From the NCBI RefSeq assembly GCF_014204985.1, contig NZ_JACHMP010000001.1:6510001-6574000 (forward strand): a stretch of DNA of 64,000 nt, given 5' to 3'. Of this stretch, positions 1 to 8,008 are shown one piece after another (position 1 is the stretch's first letter; every line of letters begins with the position of its first letter). This DNA is from Streptosporangium becharense (lineage in GTDB: Bacteria > Actinomycetota > Actinomycetes > Streptosporangiales > Streptosporangiaceae). The position numbers and the translations under genes were made by a program. The notes beneath the pieces were generated by a model, which saw nothing but the letters and a program-made list of their open reading frames with translations, was not told the DNA's origin and did no database searches.

Positions 1-1744
1 GTTGCGACACCACGTTGCGCCACCCGCTCGGCAGGGTGGCCTGCACGGGCGCCGCCGCCCGGTTGGCCGCCGCCTGTGCGAGCGCCGCGGCGAGGGCGGA
101 CAGCTCCAGCGTCCCCGGCCGGTCACCCGCGCCGTCCCGGTCGGCGGGCCCGCCATGGCTTCCGCGGTTTCCGGGGTCGCCGTGCCCCCGAACCGCAGAC
201 GCCGCCTCACCGGGTGCCGTCTCATCAGGCGCGGTCTCACCGGCCGCCGCCCCACCGGGTGCCGTCTCATCAGGCGCGGTCTCACCGGCCGCCGCCCCAC
301 CGGGTGCCGCCTCATCAGGGGCCGCCGCGTCGGGGACCCGTCCCGCCGGAGCGTGCTCGTCGAGGAACCCGGTGTGGGTCTCACCCGCCAGGAACGCCGG
401 ATGGCGTAGGACCTCCACCAGCAGGTCCCGGTTGGTGACGGGACCGTGGATCCGGGCGCCCGCCAGGGCCGCGGCGAGCACGCGCACGGCCTGGCCGCGC
501 GTCGGGCCGTACGCGACCACCTTGGCGATCATCGGGTCGTAGTGGACGCCGATCTCCGAGCCGTCCTCCACCCCGGAGTCGAGACGCAGGCCGTACCGCC
601 CGCCCGGTGGAGCCTCGAAACGGGAGCGCACGCCGGGAACCTCGAAGCGGTGCAGGACACCGCTCTGCGGGAGCCAGCCGCGGGCCGGATCCTCGGCGTA
701 GAGCCGCGCCTCCACGGCGTGCCCCGACGGCTCCGGCGGCGAGGCGGGCAACCGGGCACCCTCGGCGATCCGGAGCTGGAGCTCGACGAGATCGACGCCG
801 TGGACGCACTCGGTCACCGGGTGCTCCACCTGGAGGCGGGTGTTCATCTCCAGGAACGCCACCGTGTCACCCCGGACGAGGAACTCGACCGTCCCGGCGC
901 CGACGTAACCGATGGCCCTGGCCGCCGTGACCGCCGCCTCGCGCAGCCGTGCCCCGGCCGCCGCGGAGATCCCCGGCGAGGGCGTCTCCTCGATCACCTT
1001 CTGGTGCCGCCGCTGGATCGAGCACTCCCGCTCGCCCAGTGCCCACACCGTCCCGTGGATGTCGGCGAGAATCTGCACCTCGACGTGCCGGGCGCCTTCC
1101 AGCAGCGGTTCGACGAACACCGCGCCGTCCCCGAACGCGGACGCGGCCTCCCGGCGCGCCGACTCGACCGCCGCGAGCAGGTCACCGGCCCGCCGCACCA
1201 CGCGCATCCCGCGCCCGCCGCCGCCGGCCGCGGCCTTCACCAGAAGAGGGGTCCGCGGCCCGGCCGCGGACCCGCCCAATGCGGCGAGGACGGCGTCGGC
1301 CCCGCGTTCCAGGTCGGCCGCCGGGCAGCCGGGCTCCGCGGTGAAATCCGGAAGCACCGGGACCCCGGCGGCGGCCATCAGCGCCTTGGCCTCGATCTTG
1401 GAGCCCATCGCGGCGACCGCCTCCGGGGGAGGCCCCACCCAGGTCAGGCCGGCCTCCAGCACGGCCCGCGCGAAACCGGCGTTCTCCGAGAGGAACCCGT
1501 AACCGGGATGGACCGCGTCCGCCCCAGCCCGGAGGGCCGCCGTGACGATCCGCTCCACCGACAGGTACGTCTCGGCGGGCGTGACGCCGGGCAGCCGCAC
1601 GGCGTGGTCGGCCTCGGCCGCGTGCGGCGCGCGGGCGTCGGCGTCGGAGAACACCGCGACGGTCTCGACGCCGAGGTCGCGGCAGGTACGGAAGACACGC
1701 CGGGCGATCTCTCCCCGGTTGGCGACGAGGAGCCGGCCGATCAC
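1..1744 (-). CDS. Acyl-CoA carboxylase alpha subunit (biotin carboxylase), 3' end cut by window edge
   Basis: This is the biotin carboxylase half of a biotin-dependent acyl-CoA carboxylase. It uses ATP and bicarbonate to carboxylate biotin for the carboxyltransferase encoded just upstream. The frame opens with LLVANRGEIARRV, continues with HPGYGFLSEN and the ATP-grasp glycine loop AAAGGGGRGMRV, and has EMNTRLQVEHPVTE near residue 300, all family hallmarks. The GTG at 1744 is chosen because it lies 33 nt after the beta-subunit stop and places the conserved start at residue 2. After about residue 440 comes an Ala/Pro/Glu linker with an in-frame repeat, then a segment ending SGWRNVVSQ. The biotin-carrier domain with its MKM lysine should lie beyond base 1 and is not visible. 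The substrate (methylcrotonyl-, propionyl- or another acyl-CoA) cannot be fixed from this half alone. Confidence 0.93.
   Translation of the reverse strand, partial: MIGRLLVANRGEIARRVFRTCRDLGVETVAVFSDADARAPHAAEADHAVRLPGVTPAETYLSVERIVTAALRAGADAVHPGYGFLSENAGFARAVLEAGLTWVGPPPEAVAAMGSKIEAKALMAAAGVPVLPDFTAEPGCPAADLERGADAVLAALGGSAAGPRTPLLVKAAAGGGGRGMRVVRRAGDLLAAVESARREAASAFGDGAVFVEPLLEGARHVEVQILADIHGTVWALGERECSIQRRHQKVIEETPSPGISAAAGARLREAAVTAARAIGYVGAGTVEFLVRGDTVAFLEMNTRLQVEHPVTECVHGVDLVELQLRIAEGARLPASPPEPSGHAVEARLYAEDPARGWLPQSGVLHRFEVPGVRSRFEAPPGGRYGLRLDSGVEDGSEIGVHYDPMIAKVVAYGPTRGQAVRVLAAALAGARIHGPVTNRDLLVEVLRHPAFLAGETHTGFLDEHAPAGRVPDAAAPDEAAPGGAAAGETAPDETAPGGAAAGETAPDETAPGEAASAVRGHGDPGNRGSHGGPADRDGAGDRPGTLELSALAAALAQAAANRAAAPVQATLPSGWRNVVSQ
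208..342. repeat. 45-bp in-frame tandem repeat in the carboxylase linker
   Basis: Three copies of a 45-bp unit start near 208, 253 and 298. The first two are nearly identical and the third drifts. The period is a multiple of three, so it adds a 15-residue Ala/Gly/Pro/Asp/Glu block to the linker before the biotin-carrier domain without breaking the frame. A flexible linker there is normal for the family; the tandem copying is local. Confidence 0.85.
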
Positions 1745-1777
1745 GCTCAAGGGCCACATCCGGGGACGGTCACGGGC

Positions 1778-3448
1778 TCACATCCGGAAGACGCCGAAGC
1801 CCGCGGGCTCCGGGACGGGGGCGTTGTTGACGGCCGACAGGCACAGGCCGAGGACCGTGCGGGTGTCACGGGGGTCGATCACCCCGTCGTCGTAGAGACG
1901 GCCGGACAGGAAGAACGGCAGCGACTCGGCCTCGATCTGCGCCTCGACCATCTGGCGCATCGCCGCGTCGGCCTCCTCGTCGTAGACCTGCCCTCGGGCC
2001 TCGGCCGCGGCACGCCCGACGATGGACAACACCCCGGCGAGCTGGGCGGGCCCCATGACGGCGGATTTCGCACTCGGCCAGGAGAACAGGAACCGCGGGG
2101 CGTAGGCCCGCCCGCACATGCCGTAGTTGCCCGCCCCGTACGAGGCGCCCATGACGATCGTGATGTGCGGGACGGTCGAGTTGGACACCGCGTTGATCAT
2201 CATGGCGCCGTGTTTAATGATGCCGCCCTGCTCGTACTCCCTGCCGACCATGTAGCCGGTGGTGTTCTGCAGGAAGACCAGCGGGGTGCGGGTCCGGTTG
2301 GCGAGCTGGATGAACTGCGCGGCCTTCTGGGCCTCCTCGCTGAACAGGACACCCCGGGCGTTGGCGAGGATCCCGACCGGGTAGCCGTGCAGCCGGGCCC
2401 ACCCGGTCACCAGGCTCCCGCCGTACAGCGGCTTGAACTCGTCGAACTCGCTGCCGTCCACCACCCGTACGATCACCTCGCGCGGGTCGAACGGGATGCG
2501 CAGGTCCTCCGGCACGATGCCCAGCAGCTCGTCCTCCTCACGCAGCGGGTCGCGCACGGCAAGCGGCGCGGCGCCGAGCCTGCGGTGGTTCAGGCTCCGG
2601 ACGATCCGCCGCCCGATCCGCAGCGCGTCGTGCTCGTCGGCGGCCAAGTGGTCGGCCAGGCCGCTGACGCGGGCGTGCATCTCCGCGCCGCCCAGCGACT
2701 CCTCGTCCGACTCCTCGCCGGTGGCCATCCTGACCAGCGGCGGCCCGCCGAGGAAGACCTTCGCGCGTTCCCTGACCATCACCACGTGGTCGCTCATCCC
2801 GGGGACGTACGCCCCACCGGCGGTGGAGCTGCCGAAGACGAGGGCGATCGTGGGGATCCCGGCCGCGGACAGGCGGGTCAGGTCACGGAAGATCCGCCCG
2901 CCCGGGATGAAGATCTCCTTCTGCGTCGGCAGGTCCGCCCCGCCCGACTCGACCAGGTTGACCAGCGGCAACCGGTTCTCCAGGGCGATGTCGGCCGCCC
3001 TGAGGGTCTTGCGCAGGGTCCACGGGTTGGACGCGCCGCCCCGCACGGTCGGGTCGTTGGCGACGATCACGCACTCGACGCCCTCGATCACCCCGATCCC
3101 GGTGACGACGCTCGCCCCCACGGGGAACTCGCTGCCCCAGCCGGCCAGCGGCGACAGCTCCAGGAACGCCGAGTCGGGGTCGAGAAGCAGCTCGATCCGC
3201 TCCCGGGCGAGCAGCTTGCCCCGCCGGCGGTGCCGCTCGACGTACTTGCCGCCGCCGCCCGCCACCGCCTTGGCGTGCTCGGCGTCGAGCTCGGCGAGCT
3301 TGGCGAGCATGGCCTCGCGCCGGGACAGGTATTCGGCGCCGGAGACGTCGAGCATGACGGCGGTCAGCCGCGGGGCGGAGTCTCGGACGTGATGATCACG
3401 CCAGTCACGGTAGCCCATCGCCCGTCCACCCGCCAGATCCGTACGCAT
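1778..3448 (-). CDS. Acyl-CoA carboxylase carboxyltransferase beta subunit (MCC-like)
   Basis: This carboxyltransferase moves the carboxyl group from biotin to an acyl-CoA. Its crotonase-like halves show [15 protein letters not shown], then [16 protein letters not shown] and [17 protein letters not shown] in the N-terminal half. The C-terminal half has [27 protein letters not shown] and [15 protein letters not shown]. These strings are most like the 3-methylcrotonyl-CoA carboxylase beta group, so leucine catabolism is the leading guess, but other actinobacterial AccD proteins are close. The length of 556 residues is usual. An ATG at 3418 is an alternative start; the ATG at 3448 has AAGGCGGA in front. 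It is transcribed with the alpha subunit 33 nt downstream and divergently from the small membrane protein at 3479. Confidence 0.92.
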   Translation of the reverse strand: MRTDLAGGRAMGYRDWRDHHVRDSAPRLTAVMLDVSGAEYLSRREAMLAKLAELDAEHAKAVAGGGGKYVERHRRRGKLLARERIELLLDPDSAFLELSPLAGWGSEFPVGASVVTGIGVIEGVECVIVANDPTVRGGASNPWTLRKTLRAADIALENRLPLVNLVESGGADLPTQKEIFIPGGRIFRDLTRLSAAGIPTIALVFGSSTAGGAYVPGMSDHVVMVRERAKVFLGGPPLVRMATGEESDEESLGGAEMHARVSGLADHLAADEHDALRIGRRIVRSLNHRRLGAAPLAVRDPLREEDELLGIVPEDLRIPFDPREVIVRVVDGSEFDEFKPLYGGSLVTGWARLHGYPVGILANARGVLFSEEAQKAAQFIQLANRTRTPLVFLQNTTGYMVGREYEQGGIIKHGAMMINAVSNSTVPHITIVMGASYGAGNYGMCGRAYAPRFLFSWPSAKSAVMGPAQLAGVLSIVGRAAAEARGQVYDEEADAAMRQMVEAQIEAESLPFFLSGRLYDDGVIDPRDTRTVLGLCLSAVNNAPVPEPAGFGVFRM

Positions 3449-3478
3449 GTTCCGCCTTCGCCGGGAAAGTCACGGTGC

Positions 3479-3688
3479 ATGGACGACAAGTCGAAGAATC
3501 ACGCCCCCGGGTCGGCCGTCAGCCTGCCCATCGCGATCGCGATCGGAGTCGCCCTGGGCCCCGCTCTGGGGCTTCTGCTGGGCAACCTCGCCATGGGCAT
3601 GGGGATCGGCCTCGCCGTCGGCGCGGGCCTGGGTGCGGCCCTACTCGCCTGGTCCGACGAGAGGAAGGGCCAGAGCGGGGGTCGCTGA
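3479..3688 (+). CDS. Small glycine-rich membrane protein (69 aa)
   Basis: I do not recognise a named family. The 69-residue product has a polar start (MDDKSKNHAPG), then one or two hydrophobic stretches packed with Gly and Ala (ALGPALGLLLGNLAMG and GLAVGAGLGAALL), and a charged end. Regularly spaced small residues of this kind favour tightly packed membrane helices. The ATG at 3479 is preceded by a weak GGGAAAG. Its last 48 bp overlap, tail to tail, the end of the PrsW-type protease gene on the other strand. It is divergent from the carboxylase operon. The composition fits a real small membrane protein better than chance. Confidence 0.6.
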   Translation: MDDKSKNHAPGSAVSLPIAIAIGVALGPALGLLLGNLAMGMGIGLAVGAGLGAALLAWSDERKGQSGGR

Positions 3689-4855
3689 GCAGCCCCGCGT
3701 CCGCGGCGGCACGGCGGAACGGATCACCAGATGGGCACGGGAGGCCGCCATGACCGCCAGCAGCGCGTCGCGGTCGTCGGCGAACCGCCGTGACACCCGG
3801 GCGTCACGCCCGGCCCTGTGGTGGAGCGCGGCCAGCGCGGTCGCGGCCCGCTGGTAGTCCGACATCGCGCGTCCGGCCCCGAGGCGCCCGGCCCACCGCC
3901 GGGCCTGCCTGCGGACGCGCGGCGAGCTCAGCATGCCGATGTCCTCGGGGGTGACGAGCCCGGTCGGCACGTACGCCGGCAGGTCGCGGCTGATCCCGGT
4001 GACCAGTTGCCGTCGTTCCCGGACCGCGACGGTGACCAGGCCGGCGATGACGACCGCGCCGACCAGGTACACCACGCCCAGTGCGGCCGGGGAGTTCAGC
4101 GCGGCGGCCCCGTTCCACATGCCGTGCAGGACCACGGCTCCCGCGTAACCCAGCGGGATGAGCGCGAAGCGGCCCCCGCCGCGTCCGGTGACCGCGTGCG
4201 CGACGCCGAGCCCGATCATCGAGGTGGCGATCGGGTGCAGGAGCGGGGTGAGCACTCCCCGCAGCACGAAGGTGGCCACCGTCGCCGCCGTCCCGGCCAC
4301 GCCGAACGCCGCGGAGTAGTAGAGGACGTTCTCCACGGCGGCGAATCCCAGCGCCACCACGGAGGCGTAGACGATGCCGTCGGTCGGCCCGTCCAGCTCG
4401 TGACGGCACCGCCACAGCAGCCACAGCAGCGCGGCGCCCTTGGCCGCCTCCTCGACCGCGGGGGCCACCGCCACCATGGTCACCGTCCGCGCGTCCTGCG
4501 GGCCCATGCCGAGCGCGGAGACCGTCGCCTCACCGGCCGTCTCCAGGCCGATGGAGACGACCACCGCGATCCCCGCCCCCCAGACGAAGGCGAAGAGCAG
4601 GTGGAGCCGCGGTTCCGGTTCCAGCCGGTCGAGCACCAGCACCGCGGCGAGCAGGACGGGCAGGGGCGCCACCCCCAGGGCGACGGACAGGCCGAACCCG
4701 TCGCCGCCGCTGCCCGCCAGGACGAACGCCAGGGTCGCCAGGGCACACAGCCCGGAGACCGCGAGCGTGATGACCATTCCCCGCTGTGGACGGGCCGCCG
4801 TCCGGCCGCCGTCCCGCACGGCCGGTGGACCGGCCGTCTCCCACGTGTCCCTCAT
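3641..4855 (-). CDS. PrsW-family intramembrane metalloprotease homologue
   Basis: This 404-residue polytopic membrane protein has about eight hydrophobic segments. PrsW in Bacillus performs site-1 cleavage of an anti-sigma factor, and the glutamate-zinc abortive-infection (CPBP) proteins are relatives. The conserved set is present: EEAAK (E135, E136, K139), AAVEN around residue 175, a histidine in LLHPIATSMIG near residue 207, and HGMWN further on. The ATG at 4855 is chosen over upstream codons because GAGGAGGCGACG precedes it directly. After the membrane core there is a cytoplasmic tail of about 120 residues rich in Arg. No anti-sigma or sigma gene is adjacent, so the substrate is unknown. 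The gene overlaps the small membrane protein at its 3' end. Confidence 0.85.
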   Translation of the reverse strand: MRDTWETAGPPAVRDGGRTAARPQRGMVITLAVSGLCALATLAFVLAGSGGDGFGLSVALGVAPLPVLLAAVLVLDRLEPEPRLHLLFAFVWGAGIAVVVSIGLETAGEATVSALGMGPQDARTVTMVAVAPAVEEAAKGAALLWLLWRCRHELDGPTDGIVYASVVALGFAAVENVLYYSAAFGVAGTAATVATFVLRGVLTPLLHPIATSMIGLGVAHAVTGRGGGRFALIPLGYAGAVVLHGMWNGAAALNSPAALGVVYLVGAVVIAGLVTVAVRERRQLVTGISRDLPAYVPTGLVTPEDIGMLSSPRVRRQARRWAGRLGAGRAMSDYQRAATALAALHHRAGRDARVSRRFADDRDALLAVMAASRAHLVIRSAVPPRTRGCSATPALALPLVGPGE

Positions 4856-5118
4856 CGTCGCCTCCTCGTGGATCGTGTGTCCTGGGGGGAGGAGGCAACA
4901 GTGACCCGGCCCGGTTGACGGACACTTGCAGGACACGTGCACTCCCACCTGCCCTGAGCTGCGAGAACGCTCCGCGGGGCGGGTCGGCGGCATCACGCGG
5001 CCGACGGGATCGGACGGTCGGCGGGATCAGACGGTCGGTGGGATCAGACGGTCGGTGGGTCGGCGGGGTCACGCGGCCGACGGAGCGGGTGGCCGGCCGG
5101 GTCACGCGGCCGGCCGGA
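4856..5118. other. Gene-free stretch filled mostly by short tandem repeats
   Basis: This gap lies between the start of the PrsW-type gene and the end of the RNA ligase gene. From about 4990 it consists almost entirely of degenerate 17-18 bp repeats (annotated separately). The 4860-4985 part should carry the PrsW promoter; I could not assign -35 and -10 boxes with confidence. Confidence 0.5.
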
Positions 5119-5133
5119 TCAGACGGCCGGCGG
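5007..5133. repeat. 17-bp tandem repeat spanning the RNA ligase stop codon
   Basis: Three perfectly spaced units of the type GATCAGACGGTCGGTGG begin near 5008, 5025 and 5042. Related units with GTCACGCGGCCGAC follow. A last copy, GATCAGACGGCCGGCGG, covers the 3' end of the RNA ligase gene at 5117-5133. Each GATCA unit carries a TGA on the reverse strand at the position of the gene's own stop codon. Confidence 0.85.
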
Positions 5134-6096
5134 GTCCGAGACCAGCAGGCGCACCCCCGGCGCCAGGGCGTCGCCCAGGCGGCGGCGCTCGTCGTCCGCC
5201 AGGCCGCCCAGGTCCTCGGAGAGGTCGGCGAGCAGGTCGGCGAGGACCTCCGCCGCCAGCACGTCGGGACCGGCACCGGGGCCGAGCTTGCTGCGGGCCG
5301 AGGCCGCCCGCGGCGGGGTGAGCCGGTCGACCGCCGCCGCCAGCAGCCAGCCGGGCACCCCGGCCGCCCCGTCGGCGGGAGGCACGAAGGGCCTGGCACC
5401 GTCGTAGCGGGAGTCCTCCGCGAAGGCGGGGAGCTTGACCTTCAGCACCGGACGCGGACCGTGCTCCTCCACCGGCCAGCGACCGGCCGGCTTGACCACG
5501 TACCCTTCGGCGAGGTTGCCGGGCAGGGGCGGCAGGCCGAGCAGCGCGGGCACCTCGGTGGGGAACTCCACCGGGGTCTCCTGCACCTCGGCCCGCCGCC
5601 CCCGTCTCAGCAGCGGGACGCAGCGCAGCCCGGTCCCGGCCAGGTGCTCCTCCAGGTCGGCACGGCCCAGCCAGGTCTGCCCGGCCGCGGTGTGGACGAG
5701 CGCGTCGAACGCCAGCCACACCAGCCCCGGGCTGTACCAGATCCCGGTCTGCACCGGCTGGGCCCCGTCCTCGGCCGTTACCTCCGGGTGCGGGTAGTGG
5801 CCGCCGGCCAGTTCGCCGTACAGGACCACCTCGCGCACGCCGCCGAGGCTGTGCCCCACCCGCCGGGCGACCGTCGAGGCGGCGGTGGCCAGGAGCGGCC
5901 AGATGCGGGCCACCCCGAAGAAGACGTCCAGCTCGCTCTCGTCCAGGATGCCCCGGCGGCGGGCCGCCCGCGTCCGGACGCCGTCGGTCACCAGCGCGAG
6001 GTGAGCGCCGTGCACCTTCTCCTCGGCCACCCACATCCCCGCGCGCGCGGGACCGTCGCTCCACCGCTGGGAGATCTTCGGGTACCACTCCGGCAT
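5119..6096 (-). CDS. RNA ligase, Rnl2/DRB0094-like nucleotidyltransferase
   Basis: ATP-dependent RNA ligases adenylate a lysine and join 3'-OH to 5'-phosphate RNA ends. Motif I is EKVHG, with K27 as the expected AMP acceptor, followed by AHLALV as in Rnl2 enzymes. Further motifs are ELAGG near residue 95, WLAFDALV near 127, EGYVVKP at 197-203 (motif IV) and LKVKLPAF with the KxK of motif V at 219-221. The length of 325 residues matches an Rnl2 core plus a C-terminal helical domain. The ATG start has AGAGAGGACGAC in front. No RtcB, RNA phosphatase, toxin or tRNA gene is nearby, so the RNA it seals is unknown. A repair partner located elsewhere is possible. Confidence 0.82.
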   Translation of the reverse strand: MPEWYPKISQRWSDGPARAGMWVAEEKVHGAHLALVTDGVRTRAARRRGILDESELDVFFGVARIWPLLATAASTVARRVGHSLGGVREVVLYGELAGGHYPHPEVTAEDGAQPVQTGIWYSPGLVWLAFDALVHTAAGQTWLGRADLEEHLAGTGLRCVPLLRRGRRAEVQETPVEFPTEVPALLGLPPLPGNLAEGYVVKPAGRWPVEEHGPRPVLKVKLPAFAEDSRYDGARPFVPPADGAAGVPGWLLAAAVDRLTPPRAASARSKLGPGAGPDVLAAEVLADLLADLSEDLGGLADDERRRLGDALAPGVRLLVSDPPAV

Positions 6097-6204
6097 CTCG
6101 CTGTCGTCCTCTCTTCGCGACGGGTCTCACAGGAGGGTCGTGGTCCCGCCCGAGCGGGTTTCCGGCCGTGCCTCGGACCGGGCTCCGGGCCGCCCGAGGG
6201 CGGG

Positions 6205-7761
6205 CTAGTTCGTGCAGACGGTGTCGAACTCGGCGCGCTCGGTCTCCGCCACGCCCGCGGGCTCGACGATCCGCAGGCGCATGCTCCCCTTGAGGGAGGT
6301 GGTGCGGAAGAAGACGTTGGAGACGGTCCTGCTCCCGGCCTTGTCGAACGTCACGGACACCGGATCAGGGCCGGGCCAGGGGCCCTGCTGGTTGACCCAC
6401 ACGTACTTGACGGTCATCGGCTTGGTCACCGTGATCGTCGCCGACACGTCGTGCCGCAGACCGTACTGCCCGGTACAGGGCCCGTTGTGGGAGGCGGGGA
6501 CGACCTTCATGTCGGAGGCGGTGACCTCCGTGTTGGTCGGCGGGGGCGTCGGGTCCGTGCAGGTGACGGTGAAGGCGGCCTGTGCGGTGTCCGGGACCGT
6601 CACCGGGGAGATGATCTTGAGGGTGCCCGAGCCCTTGACGACGGGCACCTCACGGTCGCCCCGGACCGTCAGCGTGTGCGGCACGACGTCCTTGGCCCCC
6701 GGGGCGCCGGTGAAGGACAGCGTGTTGACCGGGCCGGCGCCGCCCTCGCTGTCGAGCCACTGGTACCTCACCTCGGCCGGGACCCGGTTGACGGCGATCG
6801 TGCCGGTGAAGGTCAGGGTCGTGGGGCAGGCGCCGGTGTAGGTGGGCCTGTCCACCGCGGCGGCCGGCGTCACCACCAGGTCGGGGCCGGGGTCGTCGCA
6901 GGTGACGCTGTAGGTCGCCCGCGGCGAGTCGATGCCGGACGGGCTGACGATCCGGATGGCCTTCCATCCGGTGGAGGTGGCCTTGACCGGGTGGGTGACG
7001 ACGACCGGGCGGCTGCGCGGGCCGTTGGCCGGGAAGTCCAGCTGCTGGATGGGGCCCTCACCGCCGGCGCTGTCGATCCACTGGTAGCCGACCCGGGCGG
7101 GCAGCTGGGAGACCTGGATGAGCCCGTTGAAGCGGACCGGCTGCCCGGTGGCCGGGCACTGGCCCTTGTAGGTCGCCGGATGCGCGGTGACCGAGGCGGC
7201 GGCGCGGATCGGCTCGGTGGGGGTTTCCGGTCCGCCGCCTCCGCCCTGTGGGGTCTGGGGGGACTGCGGGGTGTGCGGCCGGGCCGGTGGGGTGGCCGGC
7301 AGCGGGTGGCTGCCGTCGTAGACGACGGGTTCGCTGCCGGCGCAGCCGACGGTGAAGTGGGCCTTGCGGGACAGGCCCTTCCTGCCGATGATCTCCACGG
7401 CCTGCCAGCCGCGGGCCTCCCAGTCGAAGGTCTGCCGGTCGCGGACGAGGAGTTTGCGGGTGCCCTTGACCGTGACGGTCTTGACGGCGCTACGGGTGCC
7501 GTCACTGCGGACCCAGCGGTAGCGCACCGTGCCGGAGCCGCGCGCCACCAGGCTGGCGGAGAAGCCGACCGTGGTGGGGCAGGCGCCCGAGTAGCGGGCC
7601 GGTCCGGCCTTGACGTTGCCCACGCTCACCCTGACCTGAGCCGCGGAGCCGCCGGCGGCGGTGACGGCTCCGGTGGTGGCCGAGGCGAGCGGGGCGGGCC
7701 CGGCCAGGAGCGCGGCCAGCAGCGGACTGAGCACCGCCGTCCTGAAAAGAATATTTCTCAC
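6205..7761 (-). CDS. Secreted protein with four Cys-paired Ig-like repeats
   Basis: This is an exported protein of unknown function. The GTG at 7761 follows GAGAGGGAAAC and gives RNILFRTAVL plus a hydrophobic run ending PLASA, a good Sec signal peptide; an ATG at 7785 is the alternative. The mature part holds four units of roughly 85-105 residues, at about 55-142, 186-285, 290-390 and 410-518. Each shows Y-x-G-x-C-P (SHNGPC in the fourth), then V-x-Y-x-W about 30 residues on, a turn with DS-GG or equivalent, and an end like F-x-V-x-C. This suggests beta-sandwich domains, each closed by one disulfide. A Pro/Gln/Gly linker lies between units 1 and 2. It sits downstream of the receptor-like kinase on the same strand. 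Confidence 0.8.
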   Translation of the reverse strand: MRNILFRTAVLSPLLAALLAGPAPLASATTGAVTAAGGSAAQVRVSVGNVKAGPARYSGACPTTVGFSASLVARGSGTVRYRWVRSDGTRSAVKTVTVKGTRKLLVRDRQTFDWEARGWQAVEIIGRKGLSRKAHFTVGCAGSEPVVYDGSHPLPATPPARPHTPQSPQTPQGGGGGPETPTEPIRAAASVTAHPATYKGQCPATGQPVRFNGLIQVSQLPARVGYQWIDSAGGEGPIQQLDFPANGPRSRPVVVTHPVKATSTGWKAIRIVSPSGIDSPRATYSVTCDDPGPDLVVTPAAAVDRPTYTGACPTTLTFTGTIAVNRVPAEVRYQWLDSEGGAGPVNTLSFTGAPGAKDVVPHTLTVRGDREVPVVKGSGTLKIISPVTVPDTAQAAFTVTCTDPTPPPTNTEVTASDMKVVPASHNGPCTGQYGLRHDVSATITVTKPMTVKYVWVNQQGPWPGPDPVSVTFDKAGSRTVSNVFFRTTSLKGSMRLRIVEPAGVAETERAEFDTVCTN

Positions 7762-7884
7762 GTTTCCCTCTCGAGGCTGGGTCATACGATGACCAAGCCT
7801 GTCAAGGTCGAGTTGCGAGTGGCTTGGAATCGTCCTGTGAGGACTTGAGGATCCGTCGGCCGCCCGCAGGACACCGCGGGGGCC

Positions 7885-7946
7885 CGGCCCGTCCAAGCCC
7901 GCTGCGGCGGCCCGGCCCGTCGAAGCCCGCTGCGGCGGCGTGGCCG
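7885..7946. repeat. Short direct repeat between kinase and secreted-protein genes
   Basis: Two near-identical copies of a unit of about 30 bp of the type CCCGGCCCGTCSAAGCCCGC lie in the 247-bp gap, about 65-125 nt beyond the kinase stop. Nothing else is recognisable in the gap apart from a TTGACA at 7802-7807 on the reverse strand, a possible -35 box for the secreted-protein gene. Confidence 0.55.
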
Positions 7947-8008
7947 GTCCGGGCCGCGGCCGGTCCGGCCCGCCGCGGAGACGCCCCGTACGGTGAGGGA
8001 CCGCCGGC

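Noticed and set aside
446..3688. A 1080-codon open frame on the + strand across the carboxylase genes
   Set aside because: It is antisense to two clear carboxylase genes; long stop-free antisense frames are expected at this GC content. Only the last 70 codons (from 3479) look like a real product.
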